From the NCBI GenBank assembly GCA_944325895.1, contig CALVCA010000002.1, forward strand, positions 1-64,000: a DNA stretch of 64,000 bases, given 5' to 3'. The position numbers were made by a program, and so were the translations under genes. Positions 52,309 to 60,715 of the stretch are shown in pieces (position 1 is the stretch's first letter; each line of letters starts with the position of its first letter). The DNA is from Candidatus Gastranaerophilales bacterium (lineage in GTDB: Bacteria; Cyanobacteriota; Vampirovibrionia; Gastranaerophilales; Gastranaerophilaceae). A model generated the notes under the pieces. It was not told the origin of the DNA. It saw nothing but the letters and a program-made list of their open reading frames with translations, and did no database searches.

Positions 52309-52845
52309 CTACAAATTTTTGCCTAGATTAAATGCTTGTTCCAATAATTTTTGATATTTTAAGACTTCTGACGGCTCATTAACATTGCCGCCGTCAAGAT
52401 ATCCACACAGTTTAACTCCATTAAGACAGGCAATCCACCCATTAATGCCGTTAAGTACGGTTTGAACTGCCCCTGTATCAGCAGAAGTTGTTATTACATA
52501 AACTTCTTTAAGCTTATAATCGGAAACAAACAAAGAATTTGCCCGATCTATAAGAGTTTTCATTTGACCGCACATTTCATAATAATAAATCGGAGTTGCC
52601 CAAATAATAACATCAGTATTTTTTATTTTTTCCGTTATAGCATTAGCATCATCATTTATAACGCAATGTCCTAATTTTTGGCAGGCTAAACAACCGGTAC
52701 AAAATCTTATATTTTTTTCTTTTAATGTAACAAATTCAACATTATGACCTGCTGCTTTAGCACCTTTTTCAGCTTCTTTAGCGAGAACTTCTGAATTACT
52801 TCCGTTTCTTAAACTGGTTGAAATAATTAAAACATTTTTTGACAT
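52309..52845 (-). CDS. Flavodoxin-fold NAD(P)H-dependent oxidoreductase
   Basis: This 178-residue protein of the FMN-reductase/iron-sulfur-flavoprotein group has the FMN-binding loop ISTSLRNGSNSE (7-18), then FCTGCLACQKLGHC (about 48-61), the Cys motif of this group, and ATPIYYYEMCGQMKTLIDR (family sPvYf...sa.lK.fiDR). It probably reduces quinones, metals or small aromatics. The start at 52845 has GGAGG at 7-nt spacing; a longer frame to 52908 does not. It lies 24 bp upstream of the EamA gene on the same strand. Confidence 0.9.
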   Translation of the reverse strand: MSKNVLIISTSLRNGSNSEVLAKEAEKGAKAAGHNVEFVTLKEKNIRFCTGCLACQKLGHCVINDDANAITEKIKNTDVIIWATPIYYYEMCGQMKTLIDRANSLFVSDYKLKEVYVITTSADTGAVQTVLNGINGWIACLNGVKLCGYLDGGNVNEPSEVLKYQKLLEQAFNLGKNL

Positions 52846-53050
52846 ATTATACCTCCATAAATTTATATTAATTAATTTTTCCAATAAACGCAAATACTTA
52901 AATTGCATAGTTAATTATACCGATTATGTATTTCATATTTTACGAATTGTAAATTATAAAATTTTTAAATTTATTACAATATGTAACTTTTTTATTTCAT
53001 GTTGAAATCACCCGCTTTTTTAATTTTTTTATATATTTGAGAGAGTATTT

Positions 53051-55765
53051 ATGAGCACGAATAATATTGGTAATTTAAATCAAAGAATAAACTTTTTGCA
53101 GATGACATCAACGCAAAAGAGCCGTCAGCTGCAAAATATTAACCAAAATATTCAACAGCTCCAACAATCTCAAATGTCAGAACAGGAAATTACCGCAACA
53201 TATGGAGGGGACAATAAATTCGATGCTCTTAATCAACACCAGCAAGAACTTGATGCAATGCATCAACAACAACTTGCCGAACTCGAAATGCAAAAAAACG
53301 AATTAGAAAATGATATTACCGCAACACAACAAGAAATTGAAAAAACTCAAGAGCAACTACAAGAAGCTGAAGCTCAAAAATATCTTGAGGAACAAGCACA
53401 AGAAATGCAAGCCAAACTTGAAGAAACAACTCAATCATCCGAAACTCGGGATAAAAAAATGCAGATTTACGATAATGCAAAACAACTGGCTTCAGCTCAA
53501 GGTTTTACTCTGCCGGAAGGAACGGATGTAGTTCAAGACGAAGACGGAAATTTCGTACTTAAAGCAACAGTGGGTGAAGGTGATTGGGCGGAAACAATTA
53601 CAGCAAAAAATGCTACCGAACTAAAAAAAGCGTATGACGAAGCAAACCAAACTCAGGTTGTTGTTCAAGACGGTGAAACCTTAAGATCAATGGCTGATAG
53701 ATACGGTGTAACGACTAAAGAATTAATTGAAGCCAACCCTGATTTAGTTCAACATTTTGATATTAAAGATGAATTCGGTGAAAATACAGGTAGAAAAGTT
53801 GCAGGTTTTACATCAGGTCAAGAAATAACCGTACCTAAAAAACTTGATCCGGCTTTAGTTGAAGGTAATTTATCCTCTGATGAAGCCAGGGCTATTACTG
53901 ATGCAAAGATCCAAACAAAAGCAAGCCAAACAAAGGCTGCAGACATGTCAGAAGCTGAATTTTTACAGCTTGTTCAAGAACATGCAGAAAATACAAAATT
54001 ACAAGAAGAAAATCAAAAATTAATAGAAGAAGGAAAACAGATTGCCGGCATTTTATATGAAGATATAGACGGAATCGGTTCCGGTGATCTTTTAGAAAAT
54101 CTAGAAGAAAAGGTCACAAAAGACAATGTTGCTGATGTCATTTTAGGTTACAGAGAATTTTCTCCTGATGAGTCATTATCAGAAGCTATAATGGATGAAA
54201 TCGGTTTAGGTGGTGAAAATACAGAAAAAGCTTTAAACGGAGTTTTCTCAAAACTTGTTGACAAAGCAAAAGAACAAGGTATTGACACTGCTCACTTTGA
54301 GGAACAATATAATGCAATATTAGGAAAAAATATAAATGAAAAAAAATGGAAGAGCGATAATTATTTAGTAAAAAATCATGATGAACTTAACGGGGTTTTT
54401 GAAGGTATGGCTGCGGCAATAAAAGGAACAAACATACCGGACTCTCAAAAAGCCGCAATTGAGGCGACTTCTTTTGAAGAACAAAAAAATGAAACATTGG
54501 CAAGATTAGATTCTGATTTATCTACCGCCAATAAAAATTTTGAAAAACAACTTGATAAAGACGGTTTTATAGCTAAAACTTACGATTCTCTTAACAGATT
54601 AGCAGGCAGTGAACATGATAAGACAGATATCGCAGCTAACTTGGAAGAATATCAAGAATATTTATCTGAATTAAATAAATGCCAAACAGAAGAAGAATTT
54701 AATGCAAAATTTAAAGAAATCTTCGGTGTGGAATATGATCCTGTATTAGTTGATAATTATATTAATAAACAAGACCAGTTCGCTATTGCGACTGCAAATC
54801 ATATACGTGAGCAAAGTTTCAACAATAATCAAGGTATTAATGATTTATTAAATGATACCTTAGGCTACAATGGCAGTAAAACTCTTGGCAGAGGTTATCA
54901 AAAACCTGAACAAAAATACGACTCAGCTTTAGATGCACTTGCAAAAGAACTCTGCAAAGTAGAAACAGAAGATGGAACTATATATGATATGGAAACAGCA
55001 TATGCGTATATTGAAAGCAAATTTACAGCAGCCGGGTTTGATATGAGTATAGACAATATACATGACGGCAATCCCGAAAAATATGAACTATTAAAAGATA
55101 TTGCAAATGAATACAAAGAATACTTACACCAACAAACTTTAGATTCATTGGACGGCAGGAGTTTGGAAGCCTTAAGAACTGAAATGGAAGGTTCATACAA
55201 TGCAGCATTTGGTATAACAAATGATATTTCAAGAGAAGTACAAAATTTTTGTACAGCACAGAATACTGCAACAGCTATCGGGAGAACAGGTCTTAAAACG
55301 GCTGCTGCAGTAACTTTAGCCGTTGCAACAGGAGGAACTGCTCTTCCTTTAATGGCAGCAGGAACAGCTGTATCAAGTTTTGGAATTGACTCTATTGACT
55401 CATTGACATCAGCAGACGGAGTTTCAAAAGAAGAATTACTCAAATATGGAAAAAATGCGATTATTGATGGTGTTACAACATATTTAGGCGGTTCGTTAGG
55501 TAAAGGACTGAGTGAGGCATCAACATTGACCAAATTAGCTGCAGCAACTCCGGGTAATATTGCAATTGGTGCAGGTGCAGAGTATTTAAAAACAGGTCAG
55601 GTAACAATACAAGGTGTTGTTTGTAACGGCATCTTCGGTGCATCAGGGACACTTCAAGCAATAAAAATGGGCGGAAAGATTATACAAGTACCACCCGGTT
55701 TCAAAAACTTTACAACAGCAACCAACAAAATTGCACAAGGTACAATCGCTTCTGCCAATAATTAA
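53051..55765 (+). CDS. Large coiled-coil protein with LysM domain and Gly/Ala-rich C-terminus
   Basis: This 904-residue protein has no signal peptide. Residues 10-130 are a Gln/Glu-rich coiled coil. A LysM domain lies at about 202-264 (VVQDGETLRSMADRYGVTTKE, then ANPDL and a TSGQEITVP end), which normally binds peptidoglycan or chitin-like GlcNAc chains. Residues 270-730 are mostly charged helices. The last 168 residues (from 737) are hydrophobic, Gly/Ala-rich and resemble the helical segment that precedes the toxin domain in polymorphic toxins, but only a short tail follows. It may be exported by a signal-less route or act on the cell surface after lysis. Function unknown. The ribosome site is weak (GAGAGAG). 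Confidence 0.75.
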   Translation: MSTNNIGNLNQRINFLQMTSTQKSRQLQNINQNIQQLQQSQMSEQEITATYGGDNKFDALNQHQQELDAMHQQQLAELEMQKNELENDITATQQEIEKTQEQLQEAEAQKYLEEQAQEMQAKLEETTQSSETRDKKMQIYDNAKQLASAQGFTLPEGTDVVQDEDGNFVLKATVGEGDWAETITAKNATELKKAYDEANQTQVVVQDGETLRSMADRYGVTTKELIEANPDLVQHFDIKDEFGENTGRKVAGFTSGQEITVPKKLDPALVEGNLSSDEARAITDAKIQTKASQTKAADMSEAEFLQLVQEHAENTKLQEENQKLIEEGKQIAGILYEDIDGIGSGDLLENLEEKVTKDNVADVILGYREFSPDESLSEAIMDEIGLGGENTEKALNGVFSKLVDKAKEQGIDTAHFEEQYNAILGKNINEKKWKSDNYLVKNHDELNGVFEGMAAAIKGTNIPDSQKAAIEATSFEEQKNETLARLDSDLSTANKNFEKQLDKDGFIAKTYDSLNRLAGSEHDKTDIAANLEEYQEYLSELNKCQTEEEFNAKFKEIFGVEYDPVLVDNYINKQDQFAIATANHIREQSFNNNQGINDLLNDTLGYNGSKTLGRGYQKPEQKYDSALDALAKELCKVETEDGTIYDMETAYAYIESKFTAAGFDMSIDNIHDGNPEKYELLKDIANEYKEYLHQQTLDSLDGRSLEALRTEMEGSYNAAFGITNDISREVQNFCTAQNTATAIGRTGLKTAAAVTLAVATGGTALPLMAAGTAVSSFGIDSIDSLTSADGVSKEELLKYGKNAIIDGVTTYLGGSLGKGLSEASTLTKLAAATPGNIAIGAGAEYLKTGQVTIQGVVCNGIFGASGTLQAIKMGGKIIQVPPGFKNFTTATNKIAQGTIASANN

Positions 55766-55803
55766 CATGTACTGACAAATATACAAAATTTTGCTAATTT
55801 AAA

Positions 55804-56670
55804 CTAGCGTTTTTGAAACACCATAACGTATTCGTGCTTAAATATATAAAACCCGCCGGCAAGTGCTCTGTAACGCCACAGATTGGCAGTTTTACCTTTA
55901 GCACGTTCATTACCCTGCATATCTTTTACAATAATAGCTTTTAATGCAAATCCTAATTTTTGCATTCTAGCCATACATTCAAAACCTAAGGGCTGAACTT
56001 CGGAATTTTTGTAGCTGTCACCGATAATTAATGCTGCAAATCTGCCTTTTTCCAACAAATCATAACCGTTTTGGGCAACTTTTTCAAACAAATTATAAAA
56101 TTCATCAGTTGAAGAACAATTTGATAAATCTTCTTTTTTATCAGAGAATTTTATAATATCATCATATGGCGGATGAAGAATTAAAAACTGTGCAAAATCT
56201 TCGCCCATTATATCCAATCTGGCCTTAACTTTTTCTTTGGCAAGATTTGATGCGGAATCTGCACATATAATATTTACATCCGTTACAAGCTGTTTCGGAG
56301 TAAATTTTTCAGACACTTTTTCCGCTAAATCCTCTTTTAATTCGACACCGATACAGCGTCTTTGCATATTAACGGCTTCTATACCTGATGTGCCTGAACC
56401 AAAAAATAAATCCAAAACCACATCATTTTTTTTCGTAAATCTTTCGTATAATTGCTGTGCAATTTGCGGGATATAATTCCCGTGATATTCATTAGTATGT
56501 CCGTGTTCTTTTAACCTTGAAGGGAACTCCCATAAAGTATCCGTTTTTACATGAGGATAATCTTTCCAGGCATTTAAATTTATATCACTGTATTTTGTTG
56601 TTTTAACCGGTTTTACAACCTGCAAATCAGTCTTTTTTACCGGATTTAATTTAGTGTTAGTTCTTGCCAA
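55804..56670 (-). CDS. Orphan DNA methyltransferase (N4-cytosine/N6-adenine type)
   Basis: This ~288-residue amino-methyltransferase has the AdoMet motif DLFFGSGTSGIEA (about 86-98), GVELKEDLA (acidic motif II), and a catalytic motif IV of HPPYDDI type (about 166-172; family D/N/S-PP-Y). Motif order I then IV puts it outside the beta class. No restriction gene is adjacent, so it may be a solitary regulatory or defence-protective methylase. The best start is TTG 56670, preceded by GGGGGA at 6-nt spacing; the longer ATG 56697 reading has no ribosome site. The target sequence is unknown. Confidence 0.85.
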   Translation of the reverse strand: MARTNTKLNPVKKTDLQVVKPVKTTKYSDINLNAWKDYPHVKTDTLWEFPSRLKEHGHTNEYHGNYIPQIAQQLYERFTKKNDVVLDLFFGSGTSGIEAVNMQRRCIGVELKEDLAEKVSEKFTPKQLVTDVNIICADSASNLAKEKVKARLDIMGEDFAQFLILHPPYDDIIKFSDKKEDLSNCSSTDEFYNLFEKVAQNGYDLLEKGRFAALIIGDSYKNSEVQPLGFECMARMQKLGFALKAIIVKDMQGNERAKGKTANLWRYRALAGGFYIFKHEYVMVFQKR

Positions 56671-56780
56671 ATCTCTTCCCCCATTAAATATACACATATT
56701 TTATAGAAATGTTTCAAATTTGTAATCAAACATTTAGATGAATTTGTTTTTGTAGTAAATTGAAATTGAATGGAGAAAGC

Positions 56781-57794
56781 ATGTTAGAAAACGGATTTAC
56801 ATTAAACACATTTTTTATGATAACCGGCTTTCTTCTTGCAATGTTTTCATGCGTTTCAAATGATATTATTCAAACCCTTGGGACCTTTCTAACAGCTAAC
56901 AAAAAAACTAATTCTTTATATATATGGATTTTTACCAGTATAATTTTAATACTTACAATAGGTATCGGCTGGTGGGTAAACGATGGAGATTTATCTTTCG
57001 GACGTTTGGATCGAATACCGGTGGCACATACTTTTACTATCATTCATGTTTTACCGCCGATTATTTTGTTAATTTTAACCCGCTATGGCATACCGGTTGC
57101 CACAGCGTTTTTAATATTAAGCCTTTTTTCTGTAAATGATGTTCACGTAATCGGTCTAATGCTTACAAAATCATTTATCGGTTACGGTGTTGCATTTGTT
57201 TGTGCACTTGTTATTTATAATATTATTGCAAGACCAATAGAACGATATTTCTATTACACACAAAAAAAACATTCAAAAGAAATTTCAAAATGGTGGATGG
57301 TTGCTAAATGGTGTTCAACAGCATTTTTATGGTCACAATGGATTATGCAGGATGCGGCAAACCTTTTTGTATATCTTCCTAGAAAAGCTTCCGCCGGAGA
57401 ATTAATATTTGTACTGATATCCTGCACAATATTTTTAGGTTATATTGCATATAACAGAGGCGGTGAGATACAAAACATAGTAAAAATGAAAACTAATGTA
57501 CAAGATCCCCGTTCCGCAACAATTATTGACCTGATTTATGCATCACTGCTTTTATACTTTATACAGCTCAATAATATTCCAATGTCAACTACATGGGTAT
57601 TTTTAGGTTTGTTAGCCGGACGTGAAATAGCATTATATCATAGATTACGTTTTGAATCGCCTAAAAAAATGTACAAACATATTTTTAAAGATTTAGCAAA
57701 AGTCACATTCGGAATGATTGTATCATTGCTTGTTGTTGTAATTCTGACAAAGTTTCATATAGTAAAAGACTTTTTCATAATGCATTTTATGTAG
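56781..57794 (+). CDS. PiT-like inorganic phosphate transporter relative
   Basis: This 337-residue membrane protein has about eight to ten hydrophobic helices. SNDIIQTLGTFLTA (about 27-40) resembles the PiT signature GANDVANAFGTSVG, and IPMSTTWVFLGLLAGRE (about 262-278) resembles its second half-repeat (P.STTH...G...G). This supports a distant relation to phosphate/sulfate permeases, but the Asn-Asp pairs are only partly kept. The start at 56781 has GGAG at 5-nt spacing. It ends 7 bp before mutL with mutL's ribosome site in between, so the two are co-transcribed. Confidence 0.65.
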   Translation: MLENGFTLNTFFMITGFLLAMFSCVSNDIIQTLGTFLTANKKTNSLYIWIFTSIILILTIGIGWWVNDGDLSFGRLDRIPVAHTFTIIHVLPPIILLILTRYGIPVATAFLILSLFSVNDVHVIGLMLTKSFIGYGVAFVCALVIYNIIARPIERYFYYTQKKHSKEISKWWMVAKWCSTAFLWSQWIMQDAANLFVYLPRKASAGELIFVLISCTIFLGYIAYNRGGEIQNIVKMKTNVQDPRSATIIDLIYASLLLYFIQLNNIPMSTTWVFLGLLAGREIALYHRLRFESPKKMYKHIFKDLAKVTFGMIVSLLVVVILTKFHIVKDFFIMHFM

Positions 57795-57801
57795 GTGTGA
57801 A

Positions 57802-59538
57802 ATGGCAAGAATACAACAGTTATCAAAACATTTAATCAATCAAATTGCAGCGGGCGAAGTAATTGAGCGACCTGCATCCGTTGTAAAGGAATTAACAGAA
57901 AACTCAATAGATGCAGGAGCATCCAAAATAAGTGTTGAAATCTCAAACGACTGCCGCAACATAAGAGTAGCGGATAACGGTTCCGGTATTCATCCTGACG
58001 ATATATTACTTGCCTTTTCAAAACACGCAACAAGTAAAATTCAAAGTGACGAAGACCTGTTCAATATTCACACACTGGGATTTAGAGGAGAAGCCCTGTC
58101 AAGTATAATCTCCATTTCTAAACTTACCTGTACGACAAGAACAAAAGATTTTGATACAGGCACAAAAGTAAAATGTGAAAATTCCGAGGTAAAACAAGTC
58201 GAAACCGGTTGTGCTGTCGGAACTATTATGGATATAAAAGACTTATTTTACAACATCCCGGCAAGATTAAAATTTTTACGCAACCCTAATACTGAATTTT
58301 CATATATTCAAGAAATCGTACAGGCTCTTGCTATAGTAAATACAAAAATATCATTTGAATTAAAAAGAAACGGCAAAATTGTCTTAAAAACAACAGGACA
58401 GGGGGATTTAGCTCAAACACTCAAAGAAATATATTCAAATGATGTAGTAAAAAATTTGAAACCCGTTTTAAAAACAGATGAACTTTCAAACCTAAAAATC
58501 AGCGGGATGGTAAGCAAACCTGATTATACAAGATCAAGCAAAAAAAATTATCATCTTTACATAAACTCAAGATCTGTAAAATGCAGTGTAATACAAAAAG
58601 CTGTCGATACCGTATACAAAACGCTTATTGCAAGCGGGAAATATCCTTTTGTCATACTTAATTTGGAAATACCGCCGCAGGATGTTGATGTAAACGTTCA
58701 CCCGACAAAAAAAGAAGTACGATACAAAAACCCGAATCAAATATTTAATTTTATAAGAACTGCCGTTGAAGGCGGTCTGACAAATTATACGGAACACAAA
58801 CCTGATAATACAGTTACAGTGAATAATATCGTAAAATTAGAAGCTTTAAATGAAGACGTAAAAATTAAAAACGACGACATGTATGTTTCTGATATTTTTA
58901 TACAAAATTTTCAACAGGAAATAATGCCCGTAAAAAAAACAGAAATTTCAAAACAGCAAACTATTATTGAAGAAGCCGCAATTCCTGAAGAAAATATCAT
59001 AGGGCAATATAAAAATACTTATATTTTAATAGAACAAGATAACGGTTTAGAAATAGTAGACCAGCATATTGCAGAAGAACGTTATATTTATGAAAAATTA
59101 AAATCCGAAAAACAAATTGCCTCTCAAATGTTGTTTGTATCTGACGTTATTGAAGTTTCATCAACTGATATGTCAACAATAAAAGAACATATGGATAAAT
59201 TTGAAAAATTCGGATTTGGAATAGAAATTTTAAACGATCATGAATTGATATTCAGAAAAGTTCCGATGATGATAGCAAAAGTTAATCCAAAAGAAATTCT
59301 TGCAGACATTTTGGAAAATATTGAAGGCGATATAGACAGATTAGAAGAAAAAATCTTAATAACAACAGCCTGCAAAGCTTCTGTCAAAGCAGGTCAAAAA
59401 TTGTCATTATGGCAAATGCAGGAGATAATAAAAAAATGGCGTACTACAAAAATGCCTTACACATGCCCGCACGGACGTCCGATTTCGCATACAATCCAGC
59501 ATAAAGAAATTGCTGCCTTCTTCCAAAGGCAAGGATAA
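57802..59538 (+). CDS. mutL: DNA mismatch repair protein MutL
   Basis: This 578-residue GHKL ATPase coordinates mismatch repair. N-terminal motifs: QIAAGEVIERPASVVKEL (motif I), NSIDAGASKI, VADNGSGI, HATSKI...TLGFRGEAL. The C-terminal domain keeps the endonuclease metal site in variant form: DQHIAEERYIYEKL (family DQHA-x2-E-x4-E), ACKASVKAG, and CPHGRP near the end, so this MutL probably nicks DNA itself and needs no MutH. The start has AGGTG upstream and it follows the membrane-protein gene closely. MutS is not in the window. Confidence 0.96.
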   Translation: MARIQQLSKHLINQIAAGEVIERPASVVKELTENSIDAGASKISVEISNDCRNIRVADNGSGIHPDDILLAFSKHATSKIQSDEDLFNIHTLGFRGEALSSIISISKLTCTTRTKDFDTGTKVKCENSEVKQVETGCAVGTIMDIKDLFYNIPARLKFLRNPNTEFSYIQEIVQALAIVNTKISFELKRNGKIVLKTTGQGDLAQTLKEIYSNDVVKNLKPVLKTDELSNLKISGMVSKPDYTRSSKKNYHLYINSRSVKCSVIQKAVDTVYKTLIASGKYPFVILNLEIPPQDVDVNVHPTKKEVRYKNPNQIFNFIRTAVEGGLTNYTEHKPDNTVTVNNIVKLEALNEDVKIKNDDMYVSDIFIQNFQQEIMPVKKTEISKQQTIIEEAAIPEENIIGQYKNTYILIEQDNGLEIVDQHIAEERYIYEKLKSEKQIASQMLFVSDVIEVSSTDMSTIKEHMDKFEKFGFGIEILNDHELIFRKVPMMIAKVNPKEILADILENIEGDIDRLEEKILITTACKASVKAGQKLSLWQMQEIIKKWRTTKMPYTCPHGRPISHTIQHKEIAAFFQRQG

Positions 59539-59584
59539 AAAACAAATATTTACGGCACAGACAACGGAATTTTTATATTTATAA

Positions 59585-60637
59585 TTAATTATTTACATTT
59601 GCAGAAAGACAATTTTTTTCATAATGCAAATGTTCAATCATCGAATTAACCCTATTCATCATATCTTCAAACATAGAAATCGGCAGACTTTGCTTTCCGT
59701 CAGAAAGTGCATTTTCAGGGTCATGATGGACTTCAATCATAATGCCGTCAGCACCTACTATTAATCCTGCTTTTGTCATTGGTTCAATCAAATATCTTTG
59801 ACCGGTGCCATGGCTCGGATCAGCAATTATAGGCAGGTGAGAATATTTTTTTATAACTGGAATTGATGCAATATCCATAACATTACGAGTAAAAGTACTG
59901 TCAAAACTTCTAATTCCCCGTTCACATAGAATGACCTGAGAATTACCGTTGTACATAATGTGTTCTGCAGCAAGCAAAAATTCTCTTATAGTACTTGCAA
60001 GTCCCCGCTTTAAAATAACAGGTTTATTACATTTCCCGACAGCCTGTAAAAGCTTAAAATTTTGCATATTACGAGCCCCGATTTGAATAACGTCAACATA
60101 ATTACAGACCAAGTCCAAATCAGCAGAATCCATAACCTCGGTTACTGTAAGCAAACCTGTTTCTTCGCTTGCATGTTTCAAATTTTTCAAAGCAACTTCT
60201 TCATACCCTTGAAAATCATAAGGAGAAGTTCTAGGCTTAAATGCCCCGCCACGTAAAAATTCACATCCGGCTTTTTTTGCGGCAAAAGCCACCTGTCTTA
60301 AGCCCTCATAATCTTTTTCAACTGAACACGGCCCGACAATCATAACCGGTTTATTTGCACCGCCTATCTTAACCCCGTTTGCGAATTCTATAACAGTATC
60401 TTCGGGCTTTCTGTCACGGGAAGCAAGTCTAAAAGGCTCACGTATTATTTTAACCTCTTTTACACCCTCTAATGCACTTATACGACCCGGAGTTATACTT
60501 GTTTTATCACCAAAAGCATCTATTACTGTATGAATTTCACCCTGATTAACAATAACTCTGAATTCATGTTCGGTTAATAAATCAACTACTCTTTTTATAT
60601 TTTCTTTAGAAGCCGACGGCTCCATTACTATAATCAT
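59585..60637 (-). CDS. aroF: 3-deoxy-7-phosphoheptulonate synthase (DAHP synthase, AroF/AroA-beta type)
   Basis: This 350-residue enzyme condenses PEP with erythrose-4-phosphate, the first step of the shikimate pathway. An N-terminal ferredoxin-like regulatory domain (1-75: EFRVIVNQGEIHTVI) precedes the TIM barrel with VGPCSVE (about 104-110), GGAFKPRTSPYDFQG, QIGARNMQNF, ILKRGL, and DPSHGTGQR with the metal-binding His. The type is that of Thermotoga/Bacillus-like AroA-beta, distinct from E. coli AroG. Together with aroA (39042) it shows aromatic synthesis. It is preceded by a terminator of ppdK. Confidence 0.95.
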   Translation of the reverse strand: MIIVMEPSASKENIKRVVDLLTEHEFRVIVNQGEIHTVIDAFGDKTSITPGRISALEGVKEVKIIREPFRLASRDRKPEDTVIEFANGVKIGGANKPVMIVGPCSVEKDYEGLRQVAFAAKKAGCEFLRGGAFKPRTSPYDFQGYEEVALKNLKHASEETGLLTVTEVMDSADLDLVCNYVDVIQIGARNMQNFKLLQAVGKCNKPVILKRGLASTIREFLLAAEHIMYNGNSQVILCERGIRSFDSTFTRNVMDIASIPVIKKYSHLPIIADPSHGTGQRYLIEPMTKAGLIVGADGIMIEVHHDPENALSDGKQSLPISMFEDMMNRVNSMIEHLHYEKNCLSANVNN

Positions 60638-60663
60638 AACCTTGCTCCTTATAGCAAATTATA

Positions 60664-60702
60664 ACACAAAAAAAGCGGTTCGTTTCCGAACCGCTTTTTT
60701 TT
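60664..60702 (-). terminator. Intrinsic terminator of ppdK
   Basis: AAAAGCGGTTCG-TTTC-CGAACCGCTTTT, a 12-bp perfect stem with T-runs on both strands, lies just after the ppdK stop. Confidence 0.9.
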
Positions 60703-60715
60703 AATGACTACAGAC

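Noticed and set aside
54898-55533. 211-codon antisense open frame in the LysM protein gene
   Set aside because: It is a shadow of the Ala/Gly-rich codons on the other strand, without a ribosome site or recognisable domain.
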